From an uncultured Akkermansia sp. (lineage in GTDB: Bacteria > Verrucomicrobiota > Verrucomicrobiia > Verrucomicrobiales > Akkermansiaceae): a DNA stretch of 9,186 nt. Positions 1 through 5,918 of this stretch are shown here, in pieces (within the stretch, counting starts at the first letter, position 1; every line of letters begins with the position of its first letter). The position numbers and the translations under genes were made by a program. Under the pieces are notes generated by a model. That model searched no databases. It was not told the DNA's origin and was given only the letters and a program-made list of their open reading frames with translations. The stretch lies in contig CAAFXA010000304.1 in the NCBI GenBank assembly GCA_900766865.1, positions 1-9,186 of the forward strand, in the 5' to 3' direction.

Positions 1-12
1 CTCTTCCGATCT
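1..12. other. Sequencing adapter remnant at contig end
   Basis: The first 12 bases, CTCTTCCGATCT, are identical to the 3' end of the common Illumina TruSeq-type adapter. They sit exactly at the end of the window. The biological sequence therefore most likely starts at base 13, and the first few residues read in the RND permease frame (S-S-D-L) are not native. This is untrimmed read-through left in the assembly, not a genomic element. Confidence 0.85.
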
Positions 13-904
13 GTGGCAGGTATACCTGCAGGCAGCAGGCATAAGCCGTACCAATACAGACCAGATTGCCAACTTCTACGTTGCCAACAGCAAGGGCGAA
101 TCGGTGCCGCTGAGTACCCTCGTCACCATTAAGGATATTGCCGATACCGAGTATGTACAGCATACCAATAACTACAACTCCGGCAAGATTAGCGTACAAC
201 CCGCCGAAGGCTTCTCTTCCGCTCAGGCCATGGCCGCCATCGAAGAGGAGTTCAACAAGGTGATGGACAAGACAAAGTTCGGTTTCTCCTACGTTGATAT
301 GAGCTTCCAGGAGAAAAAAGTACAGGACGGCCTGGGGCTGGGTGCCATCTTCACCCTCTCCGGCGTGTTCGCCTTCCTCATCATGGCTGCACTGTACGAG
401 AAATGGACGCTTCCGCTCGCCATCTTCCTCTCTGTGCCGATTGCCGTGCTGGGTGCTTTCTTCGGTCTGTGGATATACGGCATGACACTCGACCTCTACG
501 CCCAGATTGGTCTGGTGATGCTCGTGGGGCTTGCCGCCAAGAACGCCATCCTCATTGTAGAATTCGCCGTACTGCAGATGGAACGCGGCCAGAGCCTGAT
601 GGATGCCGCCGTCACCGCAGCCCGCATGCGTCTGCGCCCCATCCTGATGACCTCCTTCGCCTTCATCCTTGGCTGCGTACCGTTGCTCACTGCAGAAGGC
701 TCCGGTGCCCTTGCCCGCAACGCCATCGGCGTGGTGGTGGTTATCGGTATGAGCGTGGCCACCCTCGTGGGTGTGTTCTTCATCCCCTGCTCTTTCGTCT
801 TCATCATGCGCTTCTTCCGCACCAAGGTGGAAAAGGGACACCATGGTCCCGATCCTGACGAGGAATATGCCTACGCCCGACTCGCAGAAGGCGAAAATAG
901 CTGA
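2..904 (+). CDS. RND efflux permease, HAE-1 type (C-terminal part, 5' partial)
   Basis: This is the C-terminal third of an inner-membrane resistance-nodulation-division pump, the proton-driven AcrB/MexB-like subunit that exports hydrophobic compounds with a periplasmic adaptor and an outer-membrane channel. The frame is open from the window edge; the GTG at 104 is internal. The start encodes porter-domain sequence (WQVYLQA...[16 protein letters not shown]). Hydrophobic segments follow at about 338-397, 407-481, 488-574, 635-694 and 722-820, matching TM8-TM12. The family signature [14 protein letters not shown] is at 527-568, followed by [15 protein letters not shown] and the small-residue [11 protein letters not shown] stretch. 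The tail is short, charged and cytoplasmic ([17 protein letters not shown]). A complete homologue is about 1,000-1,050 residues, so roughly 700 are missing to the left. The gene ends just before a terminator and is probably last in its operon. The substrate cannot be inferred. Bases 1-12 are adapter. Confidence 0.93.
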   Translation, partial: SSDLWQVYLQAAGISRTNTDQIANFYVANSKGESVPLSTLVTIKDIADTEYVQHTNNYNSGKISVQPAEGFSSAQAMAAIEEEFNKVMDKTKFGFSYVDMSFQEKKVQDGLGLGAIFTLSGVFAFLIMAALYEKWTLPLAIFLSVPIAVLGAFFGLWIYGMTLDLYAQIGLVMLVGLAAKNAILIVEFAVLQMERGQSLMDAAVTAARMRLRPILMTSFAFILGCVPLLTAEGSGALARNAIGVVVVIGMSVATLVGVFFIPCSFVFIMRFFRTKVEKGHHGPDPDEEYAYARLAEGENS

Positions 905-927
905 CCGCGAGTAGCCAATATGTCACT

Positions 928-961
928 AAAAGCCGGAGTCCTTTGCAGGCTCCGGCTTTTT
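928..961 (+). terminator. Intrinsic terminator after the RND permease gene
   Basis: An 11-bp perfect stem (AAAAGCCGGAG at 928-938 pairing with CTCCGGCTTTT at 950-960) encloses an 11-base loop and runs into a T tract ending at 961. It lies 24 bases after the permease stop codon. The A run on the left arm would also give a U tract on the opposite strand, so it can terminate the convergent recombinase gene whose stop is at 978-980. Confidence 0.88.
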
Positions 962-977
962 CCGTAGCCACCAATCC

Positions 978-1979
978 TCACATACACCCTTTCCAGAAGA
1001 GTTCCGCCGCTTTCCTGCTGGTGGGAATCATATACCGACTGCGTAACAGCGAGATATCTCGATGCCCCATCTCCAGTTGCAGCTCCGGCAGATTCCGGTA
1101 CATCGCGGCATGGTAAGTTGCAAAGGTGTGTCGGCACACATCCGGCTGCCAATGGGTAAACCCGGCGGCCCGACGCAAGGCCCTCCACTTACGCCTCCAG
1201 TCGCGCGGAATACAGCGCTCCGACTGGCTGATGCCGAGCATTCCGCGCAGAGGAACGGCGCGACCTCCGCCCGTCTTGCTTGTATGCGGGCGTATAATTA
1301 TCTGGCACTCCTCCCAGCTGATATCCCCGGCCTGCAAACGACTCACCTCCGTAGGGCGAATACCACCATACAGCATCAAGCTGAGAGAAAAGCGCATATC
1401 ACGAAACTCCGGTCTGCAGGCCGTTTCCTTCAGGCGCTCAACCTCATCCGGGGTCAATGGTGCAATGGGCTTTTCCACCACGCGCGGCACCTCAATGCGG
1501 CTTACCGGGTTTGCATCGCACCATTCCTGGCGGATTCCGTAGGAAAATATGCTGCTTAATACCGCCCGTCCTTTCACATAACTACTCTTGCTGTGGCCAA
1601 AAGCGCGTTGCAGAATGTCGCGGCACTGCGCCGTAGACATCGCCCGCAGAGGAAGCTGCGCCACCCCGCTCAGTTTCAACATACGCCGCAGGTAGTAGCG
1701 CAAATCCCGCAACGTTGTGCTGCGGCAATCGCCCCGAGCCTCAATACTCGCCCAGCCAGCATCCTCCAGGGTGCATGTGCGTTCCTGAGCTGCCAGAGCA
1801 TCAACCCCCAACTCTATCACCTGGCGCAGCAGGTTTATCACGTCCCTCCGCGCCAGTCCCGAACATCTCTCCCCGAGCCGCTCAATACATTCCAGCATCA
1901 GGCGCTCAGCATCCTTTCTGCATATCGTTTCACCGGTAAGCAGTCCCGTTTTCGTTAATTTGCTGTGTGTTATAGACAT
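978..1979 (-). CDS. Tyrosine-type site-specific recombinase
   Basis: The gene encodes a 333-residue tyrosine recombinase (phage-integrase superfamily), which cuts and rejoins DNA through a covalent 3'-phosphotyrosine. An N-terminal SAM-like, core-binding half (about residues 60-155) precedes the catalytic half. Counting from the ATG at 1979, visible active-site residues are R208 and E211 (GGIRPTEV), K235 (TSKTGGGRAVPL), R283 in DVCRHTFATY, H306 (MGHRDISLL) and nucleophile Y316 (RSRYM). The first His of the usual HxLR box is Asp280. A TTG at 1998-2000 would add seven residues, but it lies within a TTGACT hexamer and has no ribosome binding site, so the ATG is preferred. That ATG lies inside a 12-bp inverted-repeat arm shared with the far end of the intergenic region. 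The gene is divergent from the restriction-modification gene and convergent with the RND gene. It could be an integrase of a decayed element, but the flanking inverted repeats favour a DNA invertase role. Confidence 0.9.
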   Translation of the reverse strand: MSITHSKLTKTGLLTGETICRKDAERLMLECIERLGERCSGLARRDVINLLRQVIELGVDALAAQERTCTLEDAGWASIEARGDCRSTTLRDLRYYLRRMLKLSGVAQLPLRAMSTAQCRDILQRAFGHSKSSYVKGRAVLSSIFSYGIRQEWCDANPVSRIEVPRVVEKPIAPLTPDEVERLKETACRPEFRDMRFSLSLMLYGGIRPTEVSRLQAGDISWEECQIIIRPHTSKTGGGRAVPLRGMLGISQSERCIPRDWRRKWRALRRAAGFTHWQPDVCRHTFATYHAAMYRNLPELQLEMGHRDISLLRSRYMIPTSRKAAELFWKGCM

Positions 1980-1988
1980 CTTTCCAAA
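1977..1988 (+). repeat. Inverted repeat, left arm
   Basis: CATCTTTCCAAA. Read on the minus strand it is TTTGGAAAGATG, and its last three bases are the proposed recombinase start codon. It pairs with 2141-2152 with no mismatch; sequence similarity stops at once on both sides. A chance 12-bp match in a gap this size is roughly a one-in-a-thousand event by rough estimate. Confidence 0.85.
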
Positions 1989-2037
1989 ATATGAAGTCAA
2001 GATTAAACTGTTTTTAGGTAAAAAAAGATTGAGGAAG

Positions 2038-2066
2038 AGTATAATCCCTTATGGGCAACGAGAAAA
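2038..2066 (-). promoter_or_regulatory. Weak candidate promoter inside the invertible segment
   Basis: On the minus strand TTTTCT (2061-2066) and TATACT (2038-2043) are 17 bp apart and point at the recombinase, about 50 bases before its ATG. On the plus strand a perfect TATAAT overlaps at 2040-2045 and points at the restriction-modification gene, but no recognisable -35 lies 16-18 bp upstream. Either would change target on inversion. The region is A+T-rich, so chance matches are likely. Confidence 0.25.
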
Positions 2067-2076
2067 ACTATAAACT

Positions 2077-2106
2077 ATACATGTTGCTCCTTCACCATAC
2101 ATGTAT
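2077..2106. repeat. Twin ATACATGT sites, 20 bp apart
   Basis: ATACATGT occurs at 2077-2084 and again at 2097-2104, spaced 20 bp, about two helical turns. The second extends to a perfect 10-bp palindrome (ATACATGTAT, 2097-2106); the first matches this at nine of ten positions. Two dyad-symmetric sites on one DNA face suggest operators for a dimeric regulator, or accessory sites for the recombinase. No regulator gene is in the window. Confidence 0.45.
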
Positions 2107-2140
2107 TTTCAAGCTTTATTAGTCGTAAATGAGCACAGCC

Positions 2141-2152
2141 TTTGGAAAGATG
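2141..2152 (+). repeat. Inverted repeat, right arm
   Basis: TTTGGAAAGATG, the exact reverse complement of 1977-1988. It contains a purine-rich GGAAAGA that is 12 bases from the restriction-modification start, far for a ribosome binding site. Its own ATG (2150-2152) is out of frame with that gene and opens only a 12-codon frame ending at 2188. Its final G begins the proposed GATAAT -10 box. Confidence 0.85.
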
Positions 2153-2162
2153 ATAATCCGGC

Positions 2163-4877
2163 ATGGCCGTTACACTCAGTCAGAATGAAATCAGCGCGCG
2201 TGCCGCCAAGTTTGCAGAAGATTGGAAAAACACAGAACGAGAAGAAGCCGAGGCACAATCATTCCTGATAGAGTTTTTCCAGGTTCTTGGTGTAAGCCGC
2301 AAGCGCGTAGCAATATTTGAGCACAAGGTAAAGTGTGCGGATGGAGGAAGTGGCTATATCGATTTGTTCTGGAAGGGGAACATCCTCATCGAAATGAAGT
2401 CTCGTGGCAAAGACCTTAGTAAAGCCTACGAACAGGCAAAGCGCTATGCCGATTCCCTGGCTCAGCACGAACTTCCCCATGCTATCCTGATATGTGATTT
2501 TGAGAACTGGCATTTCTACGACCTCAGCAAAGGCGGGCAACTCACCACCTTCACACTGGCCGAGCTCCCGCAATACATCCACCTTTTCCATTATCTGGCT
2601 GGGTATGAGAAGCGCGAATATCAGGAAGAAGACCCGGTAAATGTGCAAGCCGCAGAACTGCTGGGCAGGTTGCACGACAGGCTGAAAGCTATCGGCTTCA
2701 TCGGACACCCGCTGGAAGTGTACCTGGTACGCATTCTTTTCTGCCTGTTCGCAGATGATACGGGCATCTTCCGCAAGGACTCCTTCCGGCACTATATTCT
2801 CGACTGCACCGCAGAAGATGGGCGCGATTTGGCACCGCTGCTCGCCCAGTTGTTTCAGGTTCTGCATACGCCTGAGCACCAACGACTCTGCATCCGGGAT
2901 GCCTGCGTGACAAGCTTCCCCTATGTGAATGGCGGTTTGTTTGCGGAGTTTCTGCCCATGCCAGCCTTCGACAGCGAAATGCGCCGGGTTCTGCTGGATT
3001 GCTGTGCACTGGATTGGAGCCGCATTTCTCCGGCCATTTTCGGGTCTATGTTCCAGAGCGTGATGAATGCCACCGAGCGACGCGCACTCGGTGCCCACTA
3101 CACCAGCGAGCGCAATATTCTGAAGCTCATCAACCCGCTCTTCATGGATGCTCTGAGGGAAGAATTCGAAAGCATTCAGCACGATAAATCAAACCGAAAA
3201 GTTGTTCGCTTGCAGGAGTTCCACAAGAAGCTTGCCGGGCTCTGCTTCCTCGACCCCGCCTGCGGTTGCGGCAATTTCCTTGTCGTTGCCTACCGCGAGC
3301 TGCGTCGCCTGGAGCTGGATGTTATCAGGGAACTTGAGGTAGCCGGTACCCAATGGCTATTTTCCGTCAACGATATGTGTCTCGTGAACGTAAATCAGTT
3401 CTATGGCATCGAAATTGAGGAATTCCCCGCTCAGATTGCACAGGTGGCTATGTGGCTCATGGACCACCAGATGAATATCGAGGTGGGGAACTACTTCGGC
3501 AAGGCCTACGCACGCATTCCGCTCAAGGCTTCGGCTACTATTGTTTGCGGTAACGCTCTGCAGATTGATTGGGAAAGCGTGATACCTAAAGAGAAACTCA
3601 GCTACATTTTGGGCAATCCTCCGTTTATAGGATATTCATTACAAACACGTGAACAGAAGGATGATATTGAAACGGTCTGGGGCTCAATTGGGGCAGGCGT
3701 ATTAGATTATGTGTGTTCTTGGTATAAAAAAGCCGCAGATTATATGTTTGACACAGAAATAAATGCGGCGTTCGTCTCCACTAATTCAATTTCGCAAGGA
3801 GAACAAGTACCTATTTTATGGAAATATTTATGTTCAAAAGGGGCATTTATTACATTTGCATACCGAACATTCAAATGGAATAATGAAGCAGCTCATAATG
3901 CAGCCGTTCATTGTGTAATAATAGGTTTTTCTTTACATCAAAAAAACGCGCCACGATATTTATTTGAAGGCGATACCTGCACACCATGCACACAGATAAA
4001 CGGATATCTGGTTGCAGCACCCAATGTATGGATTGAAAAACGTAGAACACCTCTATGTCCTGTACCGGACATCATAAAAGGAAGTCAAGCTACAGATGGA
4101 GGCAATCTGTTATTATCGGGAAGCGAAAAAGCGGAGATTATAAAAGAGACTCCCGAGGCTGAATCCTTGATTAAACGTTTTCTTGGAGCAAAGGAATTCT
4201 TACATGGTGAAGAACGTTGGTGTTTATGGTTATATCGTGTTGCGCCTTCAAAATGGAGAAAGTTCACTTGCATTGTCAAGCGTATACAAGCGGTACAAGA
4301 TTTTCGCGCTTCTAGTCAGAAAGCGGCGACTAGAAAAGCAGCCAGCACCCCATATCAATTCCAAGAAATTCGGCAACCTGAAGAAGGACACTATTTGCTA
4401 GTTCCTCGACACACCTCACAAAATCGAACCTATATTCCATTTGGTTATTTAACGACTGATGTTATTTGTGGCGATGCGAATTCTCTTATTCCAAACGCAA
4501 CGCTGTATCACTTCGGCATTTTAACATCATCTATGCACATGGCATGGATGAGAACCATTGCTGGCAGAATTAAGAGTGATTATCGCTACTCCAACAAAAT
4601 TGTCTACAACAACTACCCATGGCCGGAAGCAACAGAAGCACAGCAAGCAAAGATTGCCGAATTAGCTCAGACTGTCTTAGATGCTCGTGCCTTGTATCCT
4701 GATAGTTCGCTTGCGGACTTGTACGACCCACTCACAATGCCCCCGGAACTTCTGCAAGCCCACCGCAAGTTGGATGCTGCTGTAGAGAAGGCCTATGGTC
4801 GCAAGTTTACAGATAATGAGGAGCGTGTGGCTTACCTGTTTGAGAAATACAGAGAGCTTACCGACAATAAAAACTAA
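2163..4877 (+). CDS. MmeI-like Type IIL restriction-modification enzyme
   Basis: A 904-residue single-chain enzyme that combines endonuclease, adenine-N6 methyltransferase and DNA recognition. In the family it cuts some 20 bases from its site and methylates one strand only. The N-terminus resembles MmeI from the first residues, supporting the ATG at 2163. The nuclease motif is D67-x9-E77-x-K79 (YIDLFWKGNILIEMKS), with the family's spacing. A helical spacer spans about 150-300. Motif X-like ALGAHYTSERNIL is at 309-320, SAM-binding motif I DPACGCGNF at 364-372, YGIEIEEFPAQIA at 414-426, and catalytic NPPF at 485-488. The target-recognition region is about 590-800, then the conserved RYSNKIVYNNYPWPE (808-822) and a C-terminal helical domain. 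All catalytic residues are present, so it should be active if expressed. One gene supplies both activities, so its neighbours need not include a separate methylase or nuclease. The neighbouring candidate inverton suggests on/off control. The middle has distinctly low G+C. Confidence 0.92.
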   Translation: MAVTLSQNEISARAAKFAEDWKNTEREEAEAQSFLIEFFQVLGVSRKRVAIFEHKVKCADGGSGYIDLFWKGNILIEMKSRGKDLSKAYEQAKRYADSLAQHELPHAILICDFENWHFYDLSKGGQLTTFTLAELPQYIHLFHYLAGYEKREYQEEDPVNVQAAELLGRLHDRLKAIGFIGHPLEVYLVRILFCLFADDTGIFRKDSFRHYILDCTAEDGRDLAPLLAQLFQVLHTPEHQRLCIRDACVTSFPYVNGGLFAEFLPMPAFDSEMRRVLLDCCALDWSRISPAIFGSMFQSVMNATERRALGAHYTSERNILKLINPLFMDALREEFESIQHDKSNRKVVRLQEFHKKLAGLCFLDPACGCGNFLVVAYRELRRLELDVIRELEVAGTQWLFSVNDMCLVNVNQFYGIEIEEFPAQIAQVAMWLMDHQMNIEVGNYFGKAYARIPLKASATIVCGNALQIDWESVIPKEKLSYILGNPPFIGYSLQTREQKDDIETVWGSIGAGVLDYVCSWYKKAADYMFDTEINAAFVSTNSISQGEQVPILWKYLCSKGAFITFAYRTFKWNNEAAHNAAVHCVIIGFSLHQKNAPRYLFEGDTCTPCTQINGYLVAAPNVWIEKRRTPLCPVPDIIKGSQATDGGNLLLSGSEKAEIIKETPEAESLIKRFLGAKEFLHGEERWCLWLYRVAPSKWRKFTCIVKRIQAVQDFRASSQKAATRKAASTPYQFQEIRQPEEGHYLLVPRHTSQNRTYIPFGYLTTDVICGDANSLIPNATLYHFGILTSSMHMAWMRTIAGRIKSDYRYSNKIVYNNYPWPEATEAQQAKIAELAQTVLDARALYPDSSLADLYDPLTMPPELLQAHRKLDAAVEKAYGRKFTDNEERVAYLFEKYRELTDNKN
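3600..4620 (+). other. Low-G+C specificity segment inside the R-M gene
   Basis: By hand count G+C is about 53% over 2161-3600, about 40% over 3601-4620 and about 50% over 4621-4860. The drop starts at methylase motif IV (NPPF codons at 3615-3626) and ends at the conserved YNNYPWPE codons near 4628. It therefore covers the second half of the methylase and the target-recognition region. The reading frame is uninterrupted. The pattern fits replacement of the specificity portion by recombination in conserved flanks. Relaxed selection on a fast-evolving domain is a weaker alternative. Confidence 0.65.
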
Positions 4878-4909
4878 CAGATTCCTTTCGTAGAGAGGTA
4901 CTTGGTCCC

Positions 4910-4925
4910 TCCTTTTGCCAAAGGA
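4910..4925. terminator. Weak hairpin between convergent R-M and ybeY genes
   Basis: TCCTTT (4910-4915) pairs with AAAGGA (4920-4925) around the loop TGCC. The 6-bp stem is A+T-rich and lacks a T tract, so termination is doubtful. It is the only hairpin seen in the 71 bases separating the two convergent stop codons; nothing else is recognisable there. Confidence 0.2.
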
Positions 4926-4948
4926 CAATTGCACGAGAGCACTTGCCT

Positions 4949-5398
4949 TTACCCGGGGAATGGGAAAAAGCGCTCTACCAACGGCTCCTGCACAGCAAAG
5001 AGAGCCTCTCTGTCTGCGGGCTCATAATCCAGGTAGCCATGGAGATGGGTAAGACCATGCACCATGTAGCGGAAAAGTTCCTCCCGAGGGGAGAATCCAT
5101 GCTCTGCAGCATAGCGGGCAGCTGTATCGCAACTGACCAGAATCTCGCCATAGGGGAAGGTGATGGCGTCCGTCTCTGTGGGGTCGTCCAGGAACTCGGC
5201 ATGAACCTGAGCAATGGCCGCGTCATCCACCACGGCAATTTCCACCATGGGCAGCTGGCTGAGCACATGGTCCGGGCCGGGGGGCTGAGCAAGCAGCTCG
5301 GGCAGAAGGGCATTCAGAGCAACGGAAAACTGCTCCAGCAGTTCCTCACTCACCCAGTCGCGCTCAGTGTTGAGATAGACTTCAATCTGCGGAATCAT
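4949..5398 (-). CDS. ybeY: Endoribonuclease YbeY, rRNA maturation
   Basis: A 149-residue cytoplasmic metalloprotein of the YbeY (UPF0054) family, which acts in 16S rRNA 3'-end maturation and ribosome quality control; the E. coli protein is 155 residues. Family signatures are LDDPTETDAITFPYGEI (70-86, for the usual D.pTDVLSFP) and the metal motif HGLTHLHGYLD with H114, H118 and D124. E. coli has His at the third ligand position, so Asp124 is a substitution of a kind I believe occurs in some lineages and that can still bind zinc. The ATG overlaps the end of tadA by 17 bases and is preceded by AGGAG at 7-base spacing, so translation is probably coupled to tadA. The gene is the last in its leftward cluster and converges on the restriction-modification gene. 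Confidence 0.93.
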   Translation of the reverse strand: MIPQIEVYLNTERDWVSEELLEQFSVALNALLPELLAQPPGPDHVLSQLPMVEIAVVDDAAIAQVHAEFLDDPTETDAITFPYGEILVSCDTAARYAAEHGFSPREELFRYMVHGLTHLHGYLDYEPADREALFAVQEPLVERFFPFPG

Positions 5399-5897
5399 CG
5401 GCGAGCTCCTGTTCTCTGAGTTGTTGTTTGCGGAGTTTAGCCGCTGCGCGAGCCGCGCGGAAAAAGCTCTGGAACTGCTCCAGACATTCTGCCCCGAGCA
5501 CCCCGCCTACGCACTCGCATTTATGATTGAGGGGAGGGTTGGAATCCAACAGATGAATCCAACCGCCACAGGCCCCGCCTTTGGGGTCCTGAATGCCGAA
5601 CACAACGCGGTCCGGTCTGCAATGCACCATGGCCCCGGCACACATGGGACAAGGCTCTTTGGTGACGTATACAGTGCAGCCCTCAAGTCGCCAATCGCCC
5701 ACGGCTGCCTCTGCTGCTGTAAGAGCCAGCATTTCGGCATGGGCTGTGGCATCCTTGAGGGCTTCCACCTGGTTCCACCCGCGGGCAATTACGCGATTAT
5801 CCTTTACAATCACGCAGCCGCAGGGCACCTCGCCGGCAGCGCGGGCCTTTTCGGCCTCGCGCATGGCCAGCATCATGAAATGTTCGTCCTCCGTCAA
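5382..5897 (-). CDS. tadA: tRNA adenosine(34) deaminase TadA
   Basis: A 171-residue zinc deaminase that converts A34 to inosine in the anticodon of tRNA-Arg(ACG), allowing it to read CGU, CGC and CGA. The cytidine-deaminase fold motifs are intact: H53-A-E55 (zinc ligand and proton shuttle) and P82-C83-P-M-C86 (two zinc ligands). The TadA-type C-terminal block is also present (VFGIQDPKGGACGG, then NPPLNHKCECVGGVLGAECLEQFQSFFRAAR), which argues against a guanine or cytosine deaminase. The start is TTG (5895-5897): translation from it gives the usual family N-terminus (TEDEHFMMLAMREAEKARAAGEVPCG), and no other start codon lies in frame before the upstream stop. No clear ribosome binding site precedes it. 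It lies 21 bases after the unknown gene 5919-6416 and overlaps ybeY. Confidence 0.94.
   Translation of the reverse strand: MTEDEHFMMLAMREAEKARAAGEVPCGCVIVKDNRVIARGWNQVEALKDATAHAEMLALTAAEAAVGDWRLEGCTVYVTKEPCPMCAGAMVHCRPDRVVFGIQDPKGGACGGWIHLLDSNPPLNHKCECVGGVLGAECLEQFQSFFRAARAAAKLRKQQLREQELADDSAD
5406..5410 (-). promoter_or_regulatory. Ribosome binding site for ybeY
   Basis: AGGAG on the minus strand, seven bases before the ybeY ATG and inside the last codons of tadA. It is the clearest Shine-Dalgarno sequence in the window; the other starts lack one. It fixes the ybeY start at 5398. Confidence 0.75.
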
Positions 5898-5918
5898 GGG
5901 GAAACGAATAAAGAAACG

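Larger units (their letters stand above)
1977..2152. other. Candidate invertible promoter segment (inverton)
   Basis: This 176-bp segment is bounded by perfect 12-bp inverted repeats (CATCTTTCCAAA at 1977-1988 and its reverse complement TTTGGAAAGATG at 2141-2152) enclosing 152 bp of A+T-rich DNA. It occupies almost the whole gap between a tyrosine recombinase and a restriction-modification gene transcribed away from each other. Size, arm length, low G+C and an adjacent recombinase all fit known invertible promoters of gut bacteria. Inversion leaves both reading frames intact: the left arm supplies the recombinase ATG and is regenerated on flipping. The alternative is a shared regulatory or translation-start motif that never inverts. 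Only one orientation is visible here. Confidence 0.6.
1995..2157 (+). promoter_or_regulatory. Split promoter: mobile -35 and fixed -10 (active only if flipped)
   Basis: On the minus strand TTGACT (plus-strand 1995-2000) lies six bases inside the left arm. On the plus strand GATAAT (2152-2157) starts at the last base of the right arm, just before the restriction-modification ATG at 2163. If 1989-2140 is inverted, TTGACT lands exactly 17 bp upstream of GATAAT, giving two five-of-six matches to the sigma-70 consensus at ideal spacing. In the orientation seen, the hexamer 17 bp upstream of GATAAT is ATGAGC (3/6). On the recombinase side TTGACT faces GTCTAT (2/6). Predicted initiation is close to 2163, so the mRNA would be leaderless or nearly so. 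Confidence 0.45.

Noticed and set aside
104..904. GTG at 104 as the start of the RND gene
   Set aside because: The frame is open leftwards and encodes RND porter-domain sequence before this codon, so the gene is truncated by the window edge.
905..977. Integration site or direct repeats flanking the recombinase/R-M pair
   Set aside because: Comparison by eye with 4878-4948 showed no matching repeat beyond a few bases.
1998..2000. TTG start for the recombinase, adding seven residues
   Set aside because: It has no ribosome binding site and is part of the TTGACT hexamer; the ATG at 1979 is a better start and lies in the conserved repeat arm.
2150..2188. Twelve-codon leader frame starting at the right-arm ATG
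   Set aside because: It overlaps the R-M start out of frame and has no feature of an attenuator; a transcript starting near 2163 would not contain it.
2259..3182. 307-residue open frame on the minus strand
   Set aside because: It is antisense to the nuclease and spacer domains of the R-M enzyme and has no family-like motif.
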